Shown here piece by piece: positions 27,419 through 34,951 of a DNA stretch of 42,610 bases. Position numbers and translations under genes: made by a program. The notes below the pieces were generated by a model. The model worked only from the letters and a program-made list of their open reading frames with translations, did not search any database and was not told the origin of the DNA. Source of the DNA: a virus; IMG/VR virus record IMGVR_UViG_3300027582_000006, positions 1-42,610 of that record; one strand, given 5' to 3'. Positions within the stretch are counted from its first letter, which is position 1, and each line of letters starts with the position of its first letter.

Positions 27419-28759
27419 ATGGCAATTAACATTCAAGAGATACTACACCCGAGTGATTCGAACTCTATTAAGTTTGAAAAAATCAACTATAACTTTGACC
27501 AAATATTGGCAAATGGAGGTGGACCTGTCGGTCCCAAGGGACAAAAAGGAGATCAAGGTCAAGTTGGTTCTACTGGACAAAAAGGAGAAAAAGGTGAGAT
27601 TGGTAATACTGGTTTAAAAGGAGATTCAGGGGCAACTGATAGTCCATGGTATAAAGTTGAATTAGATGCTAATTCAGATGGCCAAAATGAGGTTACTATT
27701 CTAAAACCAAAAAGAGGAACTGATTTACAACTTCCTATAATTTGGTTAGGGGATTCTACATTTGAAGAAGATTCTAATGACGGTGATATTTCAACAAATG
27801 CAAGATTAACAATAGCAACCGATGGTGTTTTTGCAAATTATCTAAAATTATTTCATGACTCTGTTCATGGTTTAGTATTAACTAGTGAAGAAAGTGGAGC
27901 TTATAAAAGATTTGCTTTTAAAAATAATTTTGGTAGCAGTAACATAGAGTTCGGCGCAACTACTAATAAGATATCTTTAGTTGCTACAAGTTCTAATGCT
28001 TATTTTCAAGGTGAAGGCGTAACAATTAAAACAACTGGATCAAATAACCTTAGTTTAGAAACTTCTGGTAATGGTATATTGGATGTAGATATAAATGCTG
28101 AATTTAAAGGTTACGTAAGGTTGCCTTATGGTGGAACTGGACAAAGACCATTAAATCCACAAGTAGGTATGATAAGATTTAATAGTGATTTAGATATCGC
28201 TGAAGCTTATTATTACAACGGTGGTTCACCAGAGTGGAGAGAATTGTGTACAGATTGTGGTAGCGGAGTAGCAGATAGTATTGGAATTATAGGTGGAAAC
28301 ATTGATGCATATGCTGATGGAAGTCCAGTAGTAACTGACACTATTTCTATTGGAGGTGGAAACATTAATGCAAATAGTGACGGGTCACCAAGTTCAAGTG
28401 TGCCTAATCCGACTGCAACACCAAATCCAACGGCACAACCAACCCCAGCCCCAACTAGTGGATCGGGTAGTGGTTCGGGACCAAATCCAACTGCAACGCC
28501 AACTAGTGGATCAGGCAGTGGATCAGGGCCAAATCCAACTGCAACGCCAACTAGTGGATCAGGCAGTGGATCAGGGCCAAATCCAACTGCAACGCCAACT
28601 AGTGGTGGTGGTTCAGGAACAGGATCAGGAACAGGTTCAGGTGGTGATAACGAAATTATCGAAGATGATGGTGAAAGCTTAGGCGGAGGAGGAACTAGTT
28701 CGGGAACTGGAAGCGGAGGAACTAGCTCTGGAACAGGTTCGGGAACTAATAGTTATTAA
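27419..28759 (+). CDS. Collagen-like tail-fibre protein with Pro/Thr-Gly/Ser repeat tail
   Basis: 446 residues. Residues 1-32 are an anchor-like segment similar to that of the 13021 gene. Residues 35-73 hold 13 uninterrupted Gly-X-Y triplets (GPKGQKGDQGQVGSTGQKGE and on), a collagen-like triple-helix stalk. A beta domain follows, then LPYGGTGQRPLNPQVGMIRF with AYYYNGGSPEWREL, a widely shared phage-fibre motif that marks the end of a fibre head. The last 110 residues are low complexity: PNPTATPTSGSGSGSG repeats and then Gly/Thr/Ser-rich runs. It probably forms trimers on the baseplate or the long fibre. Confident as a fibre; receptor unknown. Confidence 0.78.
   Translation: MAINIQEILHPSDSNSIKFEKINYNFDQILANGGGPVGPKGQKGDQGQVGSTGQKGEKGEIGNTGLKGDSGATDSPWYKVELDANSDGQNEVTILKPKRGTDLQLPIIWLGDSTFEEDSNDGDISTNARLTIATDGVFANYLKLFHDSVHGLVLTSEESGAYKRFAFKNNFGSSNIEFGATTNKISLVATSSNAYFQGEGVTIKTTGSNNLSLETSGNGILDVDINAEFKGYVRLPYGGTGQRPLNPQVGMIRFNSDLDIAEAYYYNGGSPEWRELCTDCGSGVADSIGIIGGNIDAYADGSPVVTDTISIGGGNINANSDGSPSSSVPNPTATPNPTAQPTPAPTSGSGSGSGPNPTATPTSGSGSGSGPNPTATPTSGSGSGSGPNPTATPTSGGGSGTGSGTGSGGDNEIIEDDGESLGGGGTSSGTGSGGTSSGTGSGTNSY
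28481..28606 (+). repeat. 48-bp tandem repeat coding PNPTATPTSGSGSGSG
   Basis: Units begin at 28481, 28529 and 28577. The first two are identical over 48 bases, and the third diverges after about 30 bases. A degenerate copy precedes them. The near-perfect DNA identity points to recent slippage or recombination, so copy number may vary between isolates. Confidence 0.85.
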
Positions 28760-28770
28760 AATAAAAACAA

Positions 28771-28778
28771 GATAAATA
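28771..28778 (+). promoter_or_regulatory. GATAAATA motif before the BACON-Hint gene, candidate late-promoter box
   Basis: GATAAATA ends 19 bases before the ATG at 28798 in a 38-base AT-rich gap. This spacing is the best of the GATAAATA sites for a short-leader transcript. Confidence 0.38.
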
Positions 28779-28797
28779 TAAAAACATAAATAATAAA

Positions 28798-30162
28798 ATG
28801 AGCTACGATTATACAAGAACTGTCTCAATTACACCGGTAAGTACATCCTATTCATGGGATGCTACTCCTAATTGGATTACTATAACAAGAGTTTCTGTTA
28901 ACTCCGATGACTGGACAATTACACTTCAAGAAAACACAGGTGATGCACGTAGTGCGACACTTACTGTTAGACATGCTAATTCAACAACGGTTGACACTAT
29001 AACTGTGAATCAAGCTGAGGGTGTAGGTGTGCCTGATCCAACTGCAACGCCAGTTCCGACTTCGGTTCCGACTGCAACGCCAGCTCCGACGAACGTACCA
29101 AATCCAACGCCAGTTCCACCAACTGCAACGCCAGTTCCACCAACTGCAACGCCAGTTCCAACTGTTCAACCAACACCTGGTCCAAACCCAACGTTTACAT
29201 TTGCAACTAATACAACGTCTGGTAATAGATTTATATTTGCACCTAGTAGTCTTAATACTGATGTATCATATACAATCGTAGCAGATGGTAACACTAGTCC
29301 AGCTGCGCCAAGTAATTTTAGTACCAATGGTGTTAGTGGTTCAAATCAAACTGGACCAACTGTAACAAACAATTCGAACGTATTTACTGGAACTTATAGG
29401 TTTACAAAAACTTTTTCACCAATTGCTGATCTGAATGTTAACTGTACAGTAAGTGCACCATATGGCACATCAGATACTTGGTATTGTACGCTTGAAGCAG
29501 ATTCAGGTCCTAAAAATACAGCTACGCCAAGTCCAACTAATAGTTCAGGCTCTGGTTCAGGTTCGGGACCAACTGCAACACCAATTCCTAATCCAACTGC
29601 AACACCAGTTCCATCTTCAACGCCATCGTATAGTGGCGGAGGCGGCGGAGGCGGATGTCACGTAGCTGGAGAATTACTTACGTTAGCTAATGGTGAAACT
29701 AAATTAGTAGAAGATGTAGTTGTAGGAGATAACTTATTATCTGTTAATTTTGATGGATTTAGTTTAGATGGAGAGTGGAAATCATGGAAAAGAAGAGAAG
29801 AAACTCTTGGATCTGTGTATACAAACACGACTGTTACTAATGTTACTGTTTTAGAATTCGATAAATATTATGACTTCAATAATGGATTATTAAAAATCAC
29901 AGAAGAACATCCTGTCCTAGTAAAAGATACTGTAGGAGATATTTACTTCAAACAAGTAAGAGATATTGTTAATTCTGATTGGCTCTTAAATGAAGACAAT
30001 GAATGGGTAGATATTACATCTATAGAATTGATAGCGGTACCTGAGAGATTTACAACATATTCCTTTAACGTAGAAGAAGCTGATGTTTATTTTGCAAATG
30101 GTATAATAGTACACAATGTTGAGGATCTTGAAGAGGATCGCGAAAAACAATTTATGCAATAA
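28798..30162 (+). CDS. BACON domain - Pro/Thr linker - beta domain - Hint (intein-like) domain fibre protein
   Basis: 454 residues. Residues about 8-72 resemble a BACON domain (YSWDATPNWITITRVSVN ... SATLTVRHANSTTVDTITVN), a sugar- or surface-binding fold typical of Bacteroidota and their phages. A Thr/Pro linker (76-135), a beta domain (136-237, TFTFATNTTSGNRFIFAPSS) and a second linker follow. Seven glycines (280-286) precede Cys287, which starts a Hint domain: CHVAGELLTLANGETKLVED and VVVGDNLL (block A), TEEHPVLV with Thr368 and His371 (block B), and YSFNVEEADVYFANGIIVHN ending at His439-Asn440 (blocks F/G). It is 154 residues, too short for a homing endonuclease. The residue after Asn440 is Val, so ordinary splicing is not expected; cleavage at either end is. 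Domain calls strong, function inferred. Confidence 0.85.
   Translation: MSYDYTRTVSITPVSTSYSWDATPNWITITRVSVNSDDWTITLQENTGDARSATLTVRHANSTTVDTITVNQAEGVGVPDPTATPVPTSVPTATPAPTNVPNPTPVPPTATPVPPTATPVPTVQPTPGPNPTFTFATNTTSGNRFIFAPSSLNTDVSYTIVADGNTSPAAPSNFSTNGVSGSNQTGPTVTNNSNVFTGTYRFTKTFSPIADLNVNCTVSAPYGTSDTWYCTLEADSGPKNTATPSPTNSSGSGSGSGPTATPIPNPTATPVPSSTPSYSGGGGGGGCHVAGELLTLANGETKLVEDVVVGDNLLSVNFDGFSLDGEWKSWKRREETLGSVYTNTTVTNVTVLEFDKYYDFNNGLLKITEEHPVLVKDTVGDIYFKQVRDIVNSDWLLNEDNEWVDITSIELIAVPERFTTYSFNVEEADVYFANGIIVHNVEDLEEDREKQFMQ
29110..29160 (+). repeat. 21-bp tandem repeat coding PVPPTAT
   Basis: Units start at 29110 and 29131 and a partial unit at 29152. CCAACTGCAACGCCA or close variants occur in this gene and in the 27419 gene, making these loci possible partners for recombination. 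Confidence 0.75.
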
Positions 30163-30966
30163 ATGAGTATTATAAATAAAATTATTAGTAATAAGAACAC
30201 CCTCACTTTTGTGTTGGGTGCTCTTTTTGTTTTAATGTTTTTAAAACAATGTGACAGTATATCTTCTTTGAAACAAGACGTTAAATTAGCACAAGAAGAT
30301 GCTGGTAGACAGCTTAATAATTTTAAAGCGGCTCAAGATTCTGTTACTATATTAAGAAATGATAATGGTGATCAGCTTGCTCAGATTAGATCTTATGAAT
30401 TTGATTTATCAAATATGGAATCTAGCCAAACTAAGTTGACTAAAAAATATAAGAAAGTGCTAGCACTTAATGATGACTTAAAAGAAGTTAACTCATTAAT
30501 TTCGGCTAACCTAGAAATTACAGATAGTTTAGATGTAACTACTACAACTGAGACCATTGACACAACAACTACTAAAGTTACGTTTGCATCATCAGAAGAT
30601 TTTGGTAATGGTAACTCTAGAAAACTAACAGGGTTTTCTACCTTTAAATATGAATTTGAAAAATTTAAAGTATTGGAAACTAAGTTTGAATTGACACAAA
30701 CTTTAAGTTTAATGGCTGCAATTGAGAACGTAAATGGAGCCGATAGATTAAAGTTATCGACAAGCTATCCTGGATTAGAGATTAAAGATATTGAAAATAT
30801 AAACTTAGTTAATAGCAGATTAAATAGAAAAGACCAAAAGAAATCTAGATGGCTAGTTGGTTTTGGTGTTGGATATGGAATTAATTTAAACAATAACCAA
30901 GTGATTAGTACTGGACCATCTATTGGTGTAGGACTTTATTGGTCACCTAAATTTTTACAATTTTAA
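30163..30966 (+). CDS. Membrane-anchored coiled-coil protein, spanin-like candidate
   Basis: 267 residues, starting directly after the previous stop. Residues about 12-30 form one transmembrane helix (TLTFVLGALFVLMFLKQC). Residues about 33-120 are a long charged helix or coiled coil. A Thr-rich stretch (about 127-140, TTTTETIDTTTTKV) leads to a beta-rich end with SRWLVGFGVGYGINLN and GPSIGVGLYWSPKF, resembling outer-membrane beta strands. One N-terminal membrane helix, a periplasmic coiled coil and an outer-membrane-like end fit a one-protein spanin linking the two membranes in lysis. No lysis gene is visible nearby, so this is a hypothesis. A terminator-like hairpin lies inside its start. 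Confidence 0.55.
   Translation: MSIINKIISNKNTLTFVLGALFVLMFLKQCDSISSLKQDVKLAQEDAGRQLNNFKAAQDSVTILRNDNGDQLAQIRSYEFDLSNMESSQTKLTKKYKKVLALNDDLKEVNSLISANLEITDSLDVTTTTETIDTTTTKVTFASSEDFGNGNSRKLTGFSTFKYEFEKFKVLETKFELTQTLSLMAAIENVNGADRLKLSTSYPGLEIKDIENINLVNSRLNRKDQKKSRWLVGFGVGYGINLNNNQVISTGPSIGVGLYWSPKFLQF
30195..30233 (+). terminator. Intrinsic terminator-like hairpin within the start of the 30163 gene
   Basis: Outer stem GAACACCC (30195-30202) pairs with GGGTGCTC (30216-30223), with one A-C mismatch; inner stem CAC/GTG closes a TTTT loop. TTTTTGTTTT follows. In such an AT-rich genome this GC-rich stem followed by a T run is striking. It would reduce transcription beyond the Hint-fibre gene, but it also encodes part of a membrane helix. 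Confidence 0.5.
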
Positions 30967-30969
30967 AAC

Positions 30970-33033
30970 ATGGCTCAATCAAGCAGATATTTTTACTTAG
31001 ATTCTGATATTTTATTAGAATTTATTTATCATGACCAAGGAAATCCTTCTAAATATCAAATAGAAGTTGACGATAATGGTAGTGAGGTAAAATTCTTAGA
31101 CACAGTAAAAGGAATTACTTCAGAAAAAAGACACTTAATTAATGAATTAGGTAGTGCTGTTGTAAACTTTGATGTAACAGAAACTTCAGGATATTTATCA
31201 GTTGAAAACTTTGCATCAAGAACTTTACTTTTACAAAACGGAAAAACTTATAAATTTAATTTAAGTTTATTAACAGATCCTAGTTTATTTCAAATCAGTG
31301 GAGCTTTAGGGATATACTCTTATTCTGATGTAACTAAGATTGCTCAATTTACACCTAATCAAAATGGGATAATTGAATATTCTTACGAAGGTTTAATTGG
31401 AGGTAAAATAATAGTAGACACAAGAGCAAATCCATTATTTGCAAATCCAGATGAAAATACAGGAAACGATATTAATCAAACTATTGGAAGATATCACGCT
31501 ATAAAATCTGGTAATACTGGTACTAAATATGCACTACTAGGCTATGATTCGACAGGAGATTATGAAATGTTTAATTACGTTAATAATAACGTTGAGTGGG
31601 CCGGTGGAAATGAAACTGATCTTTTAAACAACCAAACTAATGCAACTGCAAATATTAATTATATCAAATACGATAGTATTAGGTTACATCTTAGAAGTGG
31701 GTATAGTTTTGCTGCCAGAGGATATGAAGGGTTTTTATTCGAAATAGCAACTAAAAGAAATTCAGGTGTCAGGAACAATTTAACACAATTAGTATACTTA
31801 AATACTAGTAACTATGAATACGCTAATCCTAAACCTTTTATTTTAGGTGAGACATTATATAGTAAATTTATTGATATTAAAATTCCTACTCTTGTAGAAC
31901 AGAATGAAGAGTTTAATGATTTATTTTATGGAGATGGAAGTGTAGGTTCTAGTGATTTAGATCCAACTTCTAATTATGAAATGACATTTAAATTAATAGA
32001 TACATTACAAACTATTAATGGATTTGATTATTTCCTTACAGGTGAAGAGAATAGTTTTACTATTTCTAGAGAAGATGAATTTCAAGATTTTACTGTGGTA
32101 GTAGAAGATGCTACTGATGGTGATTACTTTAAGATATACGGAGAAAAAGATAATTCTATAGGAGCCTTTGAAGCGTACATACTAAATCAAATAACTAAGA
32201 CTTCAGATGATATAGTTGTAATGTTTGATGTTGATGTTTTCGAAACTATAGGAAGTGTTGATATTAAAACATTCCAAACATCGTATACACAATATGAAGA
32301 TTTCAATACACCTATTGTTTTTAGACCAGTGATTATTAATAGTAATACTGCTTCTAGTTTTTCAGTAGATGTAACTATGAGAATTTGGAATCAAACTGAT
32401 AATACACAAATAGTAAAAAGAGCTAGTTTAACTTTAACACAGGCTGCAAAGTATGGTAAAAGATTAAACAAGTTAAAAATTAATTCCCCAAATCAGTTAA
32501 CTGAAGTTTATAATGTTTTACCTGAATTATCTTCTAATAAAATTATAGAAGGAATATTCACAGACAACTTGCCCAAAAGTATAAAATATGTTCCTACATT
32601 TATAGAAAGACACAATGTTATTGCATCAAAATCAAAAATAGTGTTTGATTCTTCTAATGAAAATATAATGACACAGAGTATTACTGAGGTAGATACTTCT
32701 GAGTTTGTGAATGAAACTAAACTAAATATTGATATACCTCCATTTACTTCATATTATAAATTTGTGATTGCTAAAAGAAAAGGTGATGATGTAGAATTTA
32801 TTTCTTTTACAAATGCAGAAAATGTAATATTAACATTCGGTGATGGAAAACAAAAATTAAAATTTAATCATATATCAAACAAGGATATTGATATGGGTGA
32901 AGGTGAAGTTTTGTTTAAAATAAGTGAAGCTAATGCTAATACTATTAGAGGTATGAAAAACAATAAGTTTTATATTAGTGTTAATAATGGCATTGACGAG
33001 AATATGATCATGTCTGGTAAATTTAAGAAATAA
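30970..33033 (+). CDS. Virion structural protein, unknown
   Basis: 687 residues, starting 3 bases after the previous stop. Beta-rich, with few Cys and many aromatic residues (GYLSVENFASRTLLLQNGKT, then YKFNLSLLTDP). No enzyme motif seen. The C-terminal part (FTNAENVILTFGDGKQKLKF, FYISVNNGIDENMIMSG) resembles the jelly-roll or sandwich folds of large tail proteins. It is followed 9 bases later by a tube-like protein, so it may belong to the tail or baseplate periphery. Confidence 0.55.
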   Translation: MAQSSRYFYLDSDILLEFIYHDQGNPSKYQIEVDDNGSEVKFLDTVKGITSEKRHLINELGSAVVNFDVTETSGYLSVENFASRTLLLQNGKTYKFNLSLLTDPSLFQISGALGIYSYSDVTKIAQFTPNQNGIIEYSYEGLIGGKIIVDTRANPLFANPDENTGNDINQTIGRYHAIKSGNTGTKYALLGYDSTGDYEMFNYVNNNVEWAGGNETDLLNNQTNATANINYIKYDSIRLHLRSGYSFAARGYEGFLFEIATKRNSGVRNNLTQLVYLNTSNYEYANPKPFILGETLYSKFIDIKIPTLVEQNEEFNDLFYGDGSVGSSDLDPTSNYEMTFKLIDTLQTINGFDYFLTGEENSFTISREDEFQDFTVVVEDATDGDYFKIYGEKDNSIGAFEAYILNQITKTSDDIVVMFDVDVFETIGSVDIKTFQTSYTQYEDFNTPIVFRPVIINSNTASSFSVDVTMRIWNQTDNTQIVKRASLTLTQAAKYGKRLNKLKINSPNQLTEVYNVLPELSSNKIIEGIFTDNLPKSIKYVPTFIERHNVIASKSKIVFDSSNENIMTQSITEVDTSEFVNETKLNIDIPPFTSYYKFVIAKRKGDDVEFISFTNAENVILTFGDGKQKLKFNHISNKDIDMGEGEVLFKISEANANTIRGMKNNKFYISVNNGIDENMIMSGKFKK

Positions 33034-33042
33034 TAAAAAACA

Positions 33043-33597
33043 ATGATCTTAAATAGTAGAAATAATTCATTCGACTTTAGGTTTCCTAGAGGATTTGTAC
33101 CCAAAGAAGTTGCTGATAAATATAAAAAATATATTAATAATGTGCCAGGTGGTTTATTATCTGAACCTGTAGATTTTATAAATTATAGCATTCAAGGTAT
33201 TAATATACCTGGTGTTTCTTTTAATCCGTTAACACAAGAAGATAATGACGGTTCTATAAGATATCACAGGGGTGCTATTCCAATACAAAACACAATTAAT
33301 AGAGAATTTACAGTTAGTATGCAATTACTAGATGGGTTTATTAATTATTGGATTATGATGGATACACTTTTATGGTATTACGCTAGATCTACTAAGCAAT
33401 CTCATATAGAATCTCCATTAACTTTAAGAATATTAGATGCAGAAGGAGCATCAGTAGCATATATGGAATTCACAGATTGTATCATGAACTCTATTAATGA
33501 ATTAAATTTAAATTTTGCAGAAAACGTTGCATCTTTTCAAACATTTGAAGTTACGTTCTTTTATAATAGATTAAACCTTAGATTAGAATTAGAATAA
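33043..33597 (+). CDS. Tail-tube-fold virion protein
   Basis: 184 residues, similar in size to T4 gp19 (163). The second half shows the tube-fold pattern: NREFTVSMQLLDGFINYWIM, then MDTLLWYYA, SPLTLRILDAEGASVAYMEF, TDCIMNSINELNLN and FQTFEVTFFYNRLNLRLELE. Proteins of this fold form the tail tube or its initiating rings in T4-type phages. It lies at the end of the structural cluster, away from any visible sheath gene, so it could be a baseplate tube ring or the main tube subunit. Fold call moderate; exact ring not decided. Confidence 0.5.
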   Translation: MILNSRNNSFDFRFPRGFVPKEVADKYKKYINNVPGGLLSEPVDFINYSIQGINIPGVSFNPLTQEDNDGSIRYHRGAIPIQNTINREFTVSMQLLDGFINYWIMMDTLLWYYARSTKQSHIESPLTLRILDAEGASVAYMEFTDCIMNSINELNLNFAENVASFQTFEVTFFYNRLNLRLELE

Positions 33598-33602
33598 AAT
33601 AA

Positions 33603-33613
33603 GATATATAATA
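33603..33613 (+). promoter_or_regulatory. GATATATAATA motif, candidate promoter at the 33615 gene
   Basis: GATATATAATA ends 1 base before the ATG at 33615. If it acts as a late promoter, transcripts would be leaderless or would serve the resolvase gene at 33984. Confidence 0.35.
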
Positions 33614-33614
33614 C

Positions 33615-33983
33615 ATGAAAACATTTAATACATATTTAATTGAAAACGCTGTTAACGAACAGGATTTGGAACTTATTAATGAAGGTCTTCAAGAAACTTG
33701 GACTCCGGAGTTAGAAGAGAAAATAGATGCAGCATTAGAATCTTTTGCTTCAGAATATCAAAATGAAGATGGTTCTTATGATATTGAGAGACTTAATGAA
33801 GAGATGACTAATGAAGGTTTCTTTGGATCAATTATTGGTGGACTTACCGGTTTTGCTTTAGGGAAATCTATTGGTAAAATGCTAGCAAAAGTTCTTGGTA
33901 TTCAAAAAGGTGTGTTTTACGATTTATTAACTTCTAGACTTGTAGGTGCCGCATTAGGTGCAGCTCTAGGTAAAAAACTGTAA
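33615..33983 (+). CDS. Small internal head protein candidate with capsid-targeting-like leader
   Basis: 122 residues. The N terminus MKTFNTYLIEN resembles the T4 capsid targeting leader (MKTYQEFI.E) that marks internal head proteins for packaging and is cleaved after a Glu by the gp21 protease. Similar leaders open the 39237 and 41555 genes. The acidic first 70 residues are followed by a Gly-rich hydrophobic half (GFFGSIIGGLTGFALGKSIG, KMLAKVLGIQ, AALGAALGKKL) that looks membrane-active. A protein released with the DNA that acts at the host membrane would fit, but this is inference. It ends directly before the resolvase start. Confidence 0.55.
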   Translation: MKTFNTYLIENAVNEQDLELINEGLQETWTPELEEKIDAALESFASEYQNEDGSYDIERLNEEMTNEGFFGSIIGGLTGFALGKSIGKMLAKVLGIQKGVFYDLLTSRLVGAALGAALGKKL

Positions 33984-34634
33984 ATGAATTACTTAGCAGT
34001 AGATTTTTCTTTAAATTCTCCAGGTTTAGCCATATATAATGATAAAAAAAAGAGTTATCATTTTATTAGTTACATAAAACCAAAAACAGGAACTAAAGCA
34101 GAACAAAGACTTCAAGAAGAGATTTCTTTATTAGAAGATGTTACTTTAGTTAATCAACCTGATTTTACAAACAATGAATCTTTCTCAAGTGCCGAACTCT
34201 TAAAGGTAAAGAGATATGATAAAATGGCTGATGATTTAATCAACCTAATATTACAAAATTCTTTTGAAGGTGATGGTTTCACTATAGCATTTGAAGGTAC
34301 TTCTTATGGTTCTAAGATGGGAACTAATAATATGATTGACATGGCAGCAGGAGCCGCAATCTTAAAGCTTAAACTTTTAAAGACCTTAAATCCAGAAGAT
34401 TTACTTACTGTTGCTCCTACCACAATTAAGAAGTTTGCAGGTAAAGGTAATATGAATAAACTACAATTATTTGAAGCTTACCAAAAAAATGTGAACGAAG
34501 ACCAAATCTTGGCTAAAAGCCCTTTGTGGAAAATAGTTAAAGACCTAGAAATTGGGAAGAAGATCCCGAAGCCTTTGGATGACTTAGTTGACGCTTATTT
34601 TCTCGCAGCATACGTTTCAAACCTCCAAGCCTAA
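33984..34634 (+). CDS. RuvC-like Holliday-junction resolvase
   Basis: 216 residues. The RNase-H/RuvC fold is marked by AVDFSLNSPGLAIY with Asp7, by IAFEGTSYGS with Glu104, and by PLDDLVDAYFLA with Asp200 and Asp203. These match the four acidic positions that bind two metal ions in RuvC nucleases. T4 itself uses the unrelated endonuclease VII (gp49) to resolve branched DNA before packaging, so this phage may use a RuvC-type enzyme instead, or in addition. The ATG begins directly after the previous stop. It stands at the border of the structural and replication blocks. Confidence 0.75.
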   Translation: MNYLAVDFSLNSPGLAIYNDKKKSYHFISYIKPKTGTKAEQRLQEEISLLEDVTLVNQPDFTNNESFSSAELLKVKRYDKMADDLINLILQNSFEGDGFTIAFEGTSYGSKMGTNNMIDMAAGAAILKLKLLKTLNPEDLLTVAPTTIKKFAGKGNMNKLQLFEAYQKNVNEDQILAKSPLWKIVKDLEIGKKIPKPLDDLVDAYFLAAYVSNLQA

Positions 34635-34684
34635 TCTAACTTCTGGCTTAACTAACATTTGTTATATGCACTTGCCGAAAAACT

Positions 34685-34730
34685 GTTTCATTTTATTTTA
34701 AAAAAAATTAAAATTAATCCCAGGTGAAAC
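34685..34730 (+). other. Inverted repeat GTTTCA/TGAAAC, possible terminator or processing hairpin
   Basis: GTTTCA (34685-34690) pairs with TGAAAC (34725-34730). Inside, TTTTATTTT and AAATTAAAA can pair with one mismatch. It has no clean T run after it. It may end the resolvase transcript, but an AT-rich stem can arise by chance. Confidence 0.3.
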
Positions 34731-34743
34731 AAATTAAAGGTTA

Positions 34744-34754
34744 GATATATAATA
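34744..34754 (+). promoter_or_regulatory. GATATATAATA motif, candidate promoter of the small ORF and gp32
   Basis: GATATATAATA ends 26 bases before the ATG at 34781. Same family and spacing as at 5563. It could drive the small ORF and perhaps gp32 late in infection. Confidence 0.45.
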
Positions 34755-34780
34755 AGTATAATAACAAAAGTATTAATTAC

Positions 34781-34951
34781 ATGTTAGTTACAACAGATTA
34801 CCTTCGTTTATTAAGCATCCTACAAAAAATGGTGATAGCGAACCAGCTTACTGAAAAGCAAGCGTCAGAGTTACTTCACAAATCAGGACTGATTAAGTTA
34901 AAGGAGAATAAATGGAAGGAACCTTCTGGAGCAATCTTAACAATTAATTGA
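34781..34951 (+). CDS. Small ORF, 56 residues, upstream of gp32
   Basis: ATG at 34781 to TGA at 34949-34951. The product begins MLVTTDYLRLLSILQKMVIA and contains LTEKQASELLHKSGLIKLKE, a helical, charged sequence that looks protein-like rather than random. A promoter-like motif ends 26 bases before it. No family recognised. The helix-turn-helix-like pattern (LTEKQASELLHKSGLI) might bind DNA, which is speculative. Confidence 0.5.
   Translation: MLVTTDYLRLLSILQKMVIANQLTEKQASELLHKSGLIKLKENKWKEPSGAILTIN

Noticed and set aside
28481-28606. Regularly spaced repeats considered as a CRISPR array
   Set aside because: The units are directly adjacent with no unique spacers and are in frame in a coding gene, coding PNPTATPTSGSGSGSG.
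28350-28682. 110-codon frame within the collagen-like fibre gene
   Set aside because: It is an out-of-frame reading of the repeat region (Gln/Arg-rich, low complexity) overlapping a clear gene.
29656-30117. Hint domain considered as a splicing intein
   Set aside because: The residue after His-Asn is Val, not Cys, Ser or Thr, and only 14 residues follow; there is no known host protein to restore. Cleavage is the better reading.
34635-34780. tRNA or other small RNA gene in the gap
   Set aside because: No cloverleaf with a TTC-type arm or conserved loop was seen; only an AT-rich inverted repeat.
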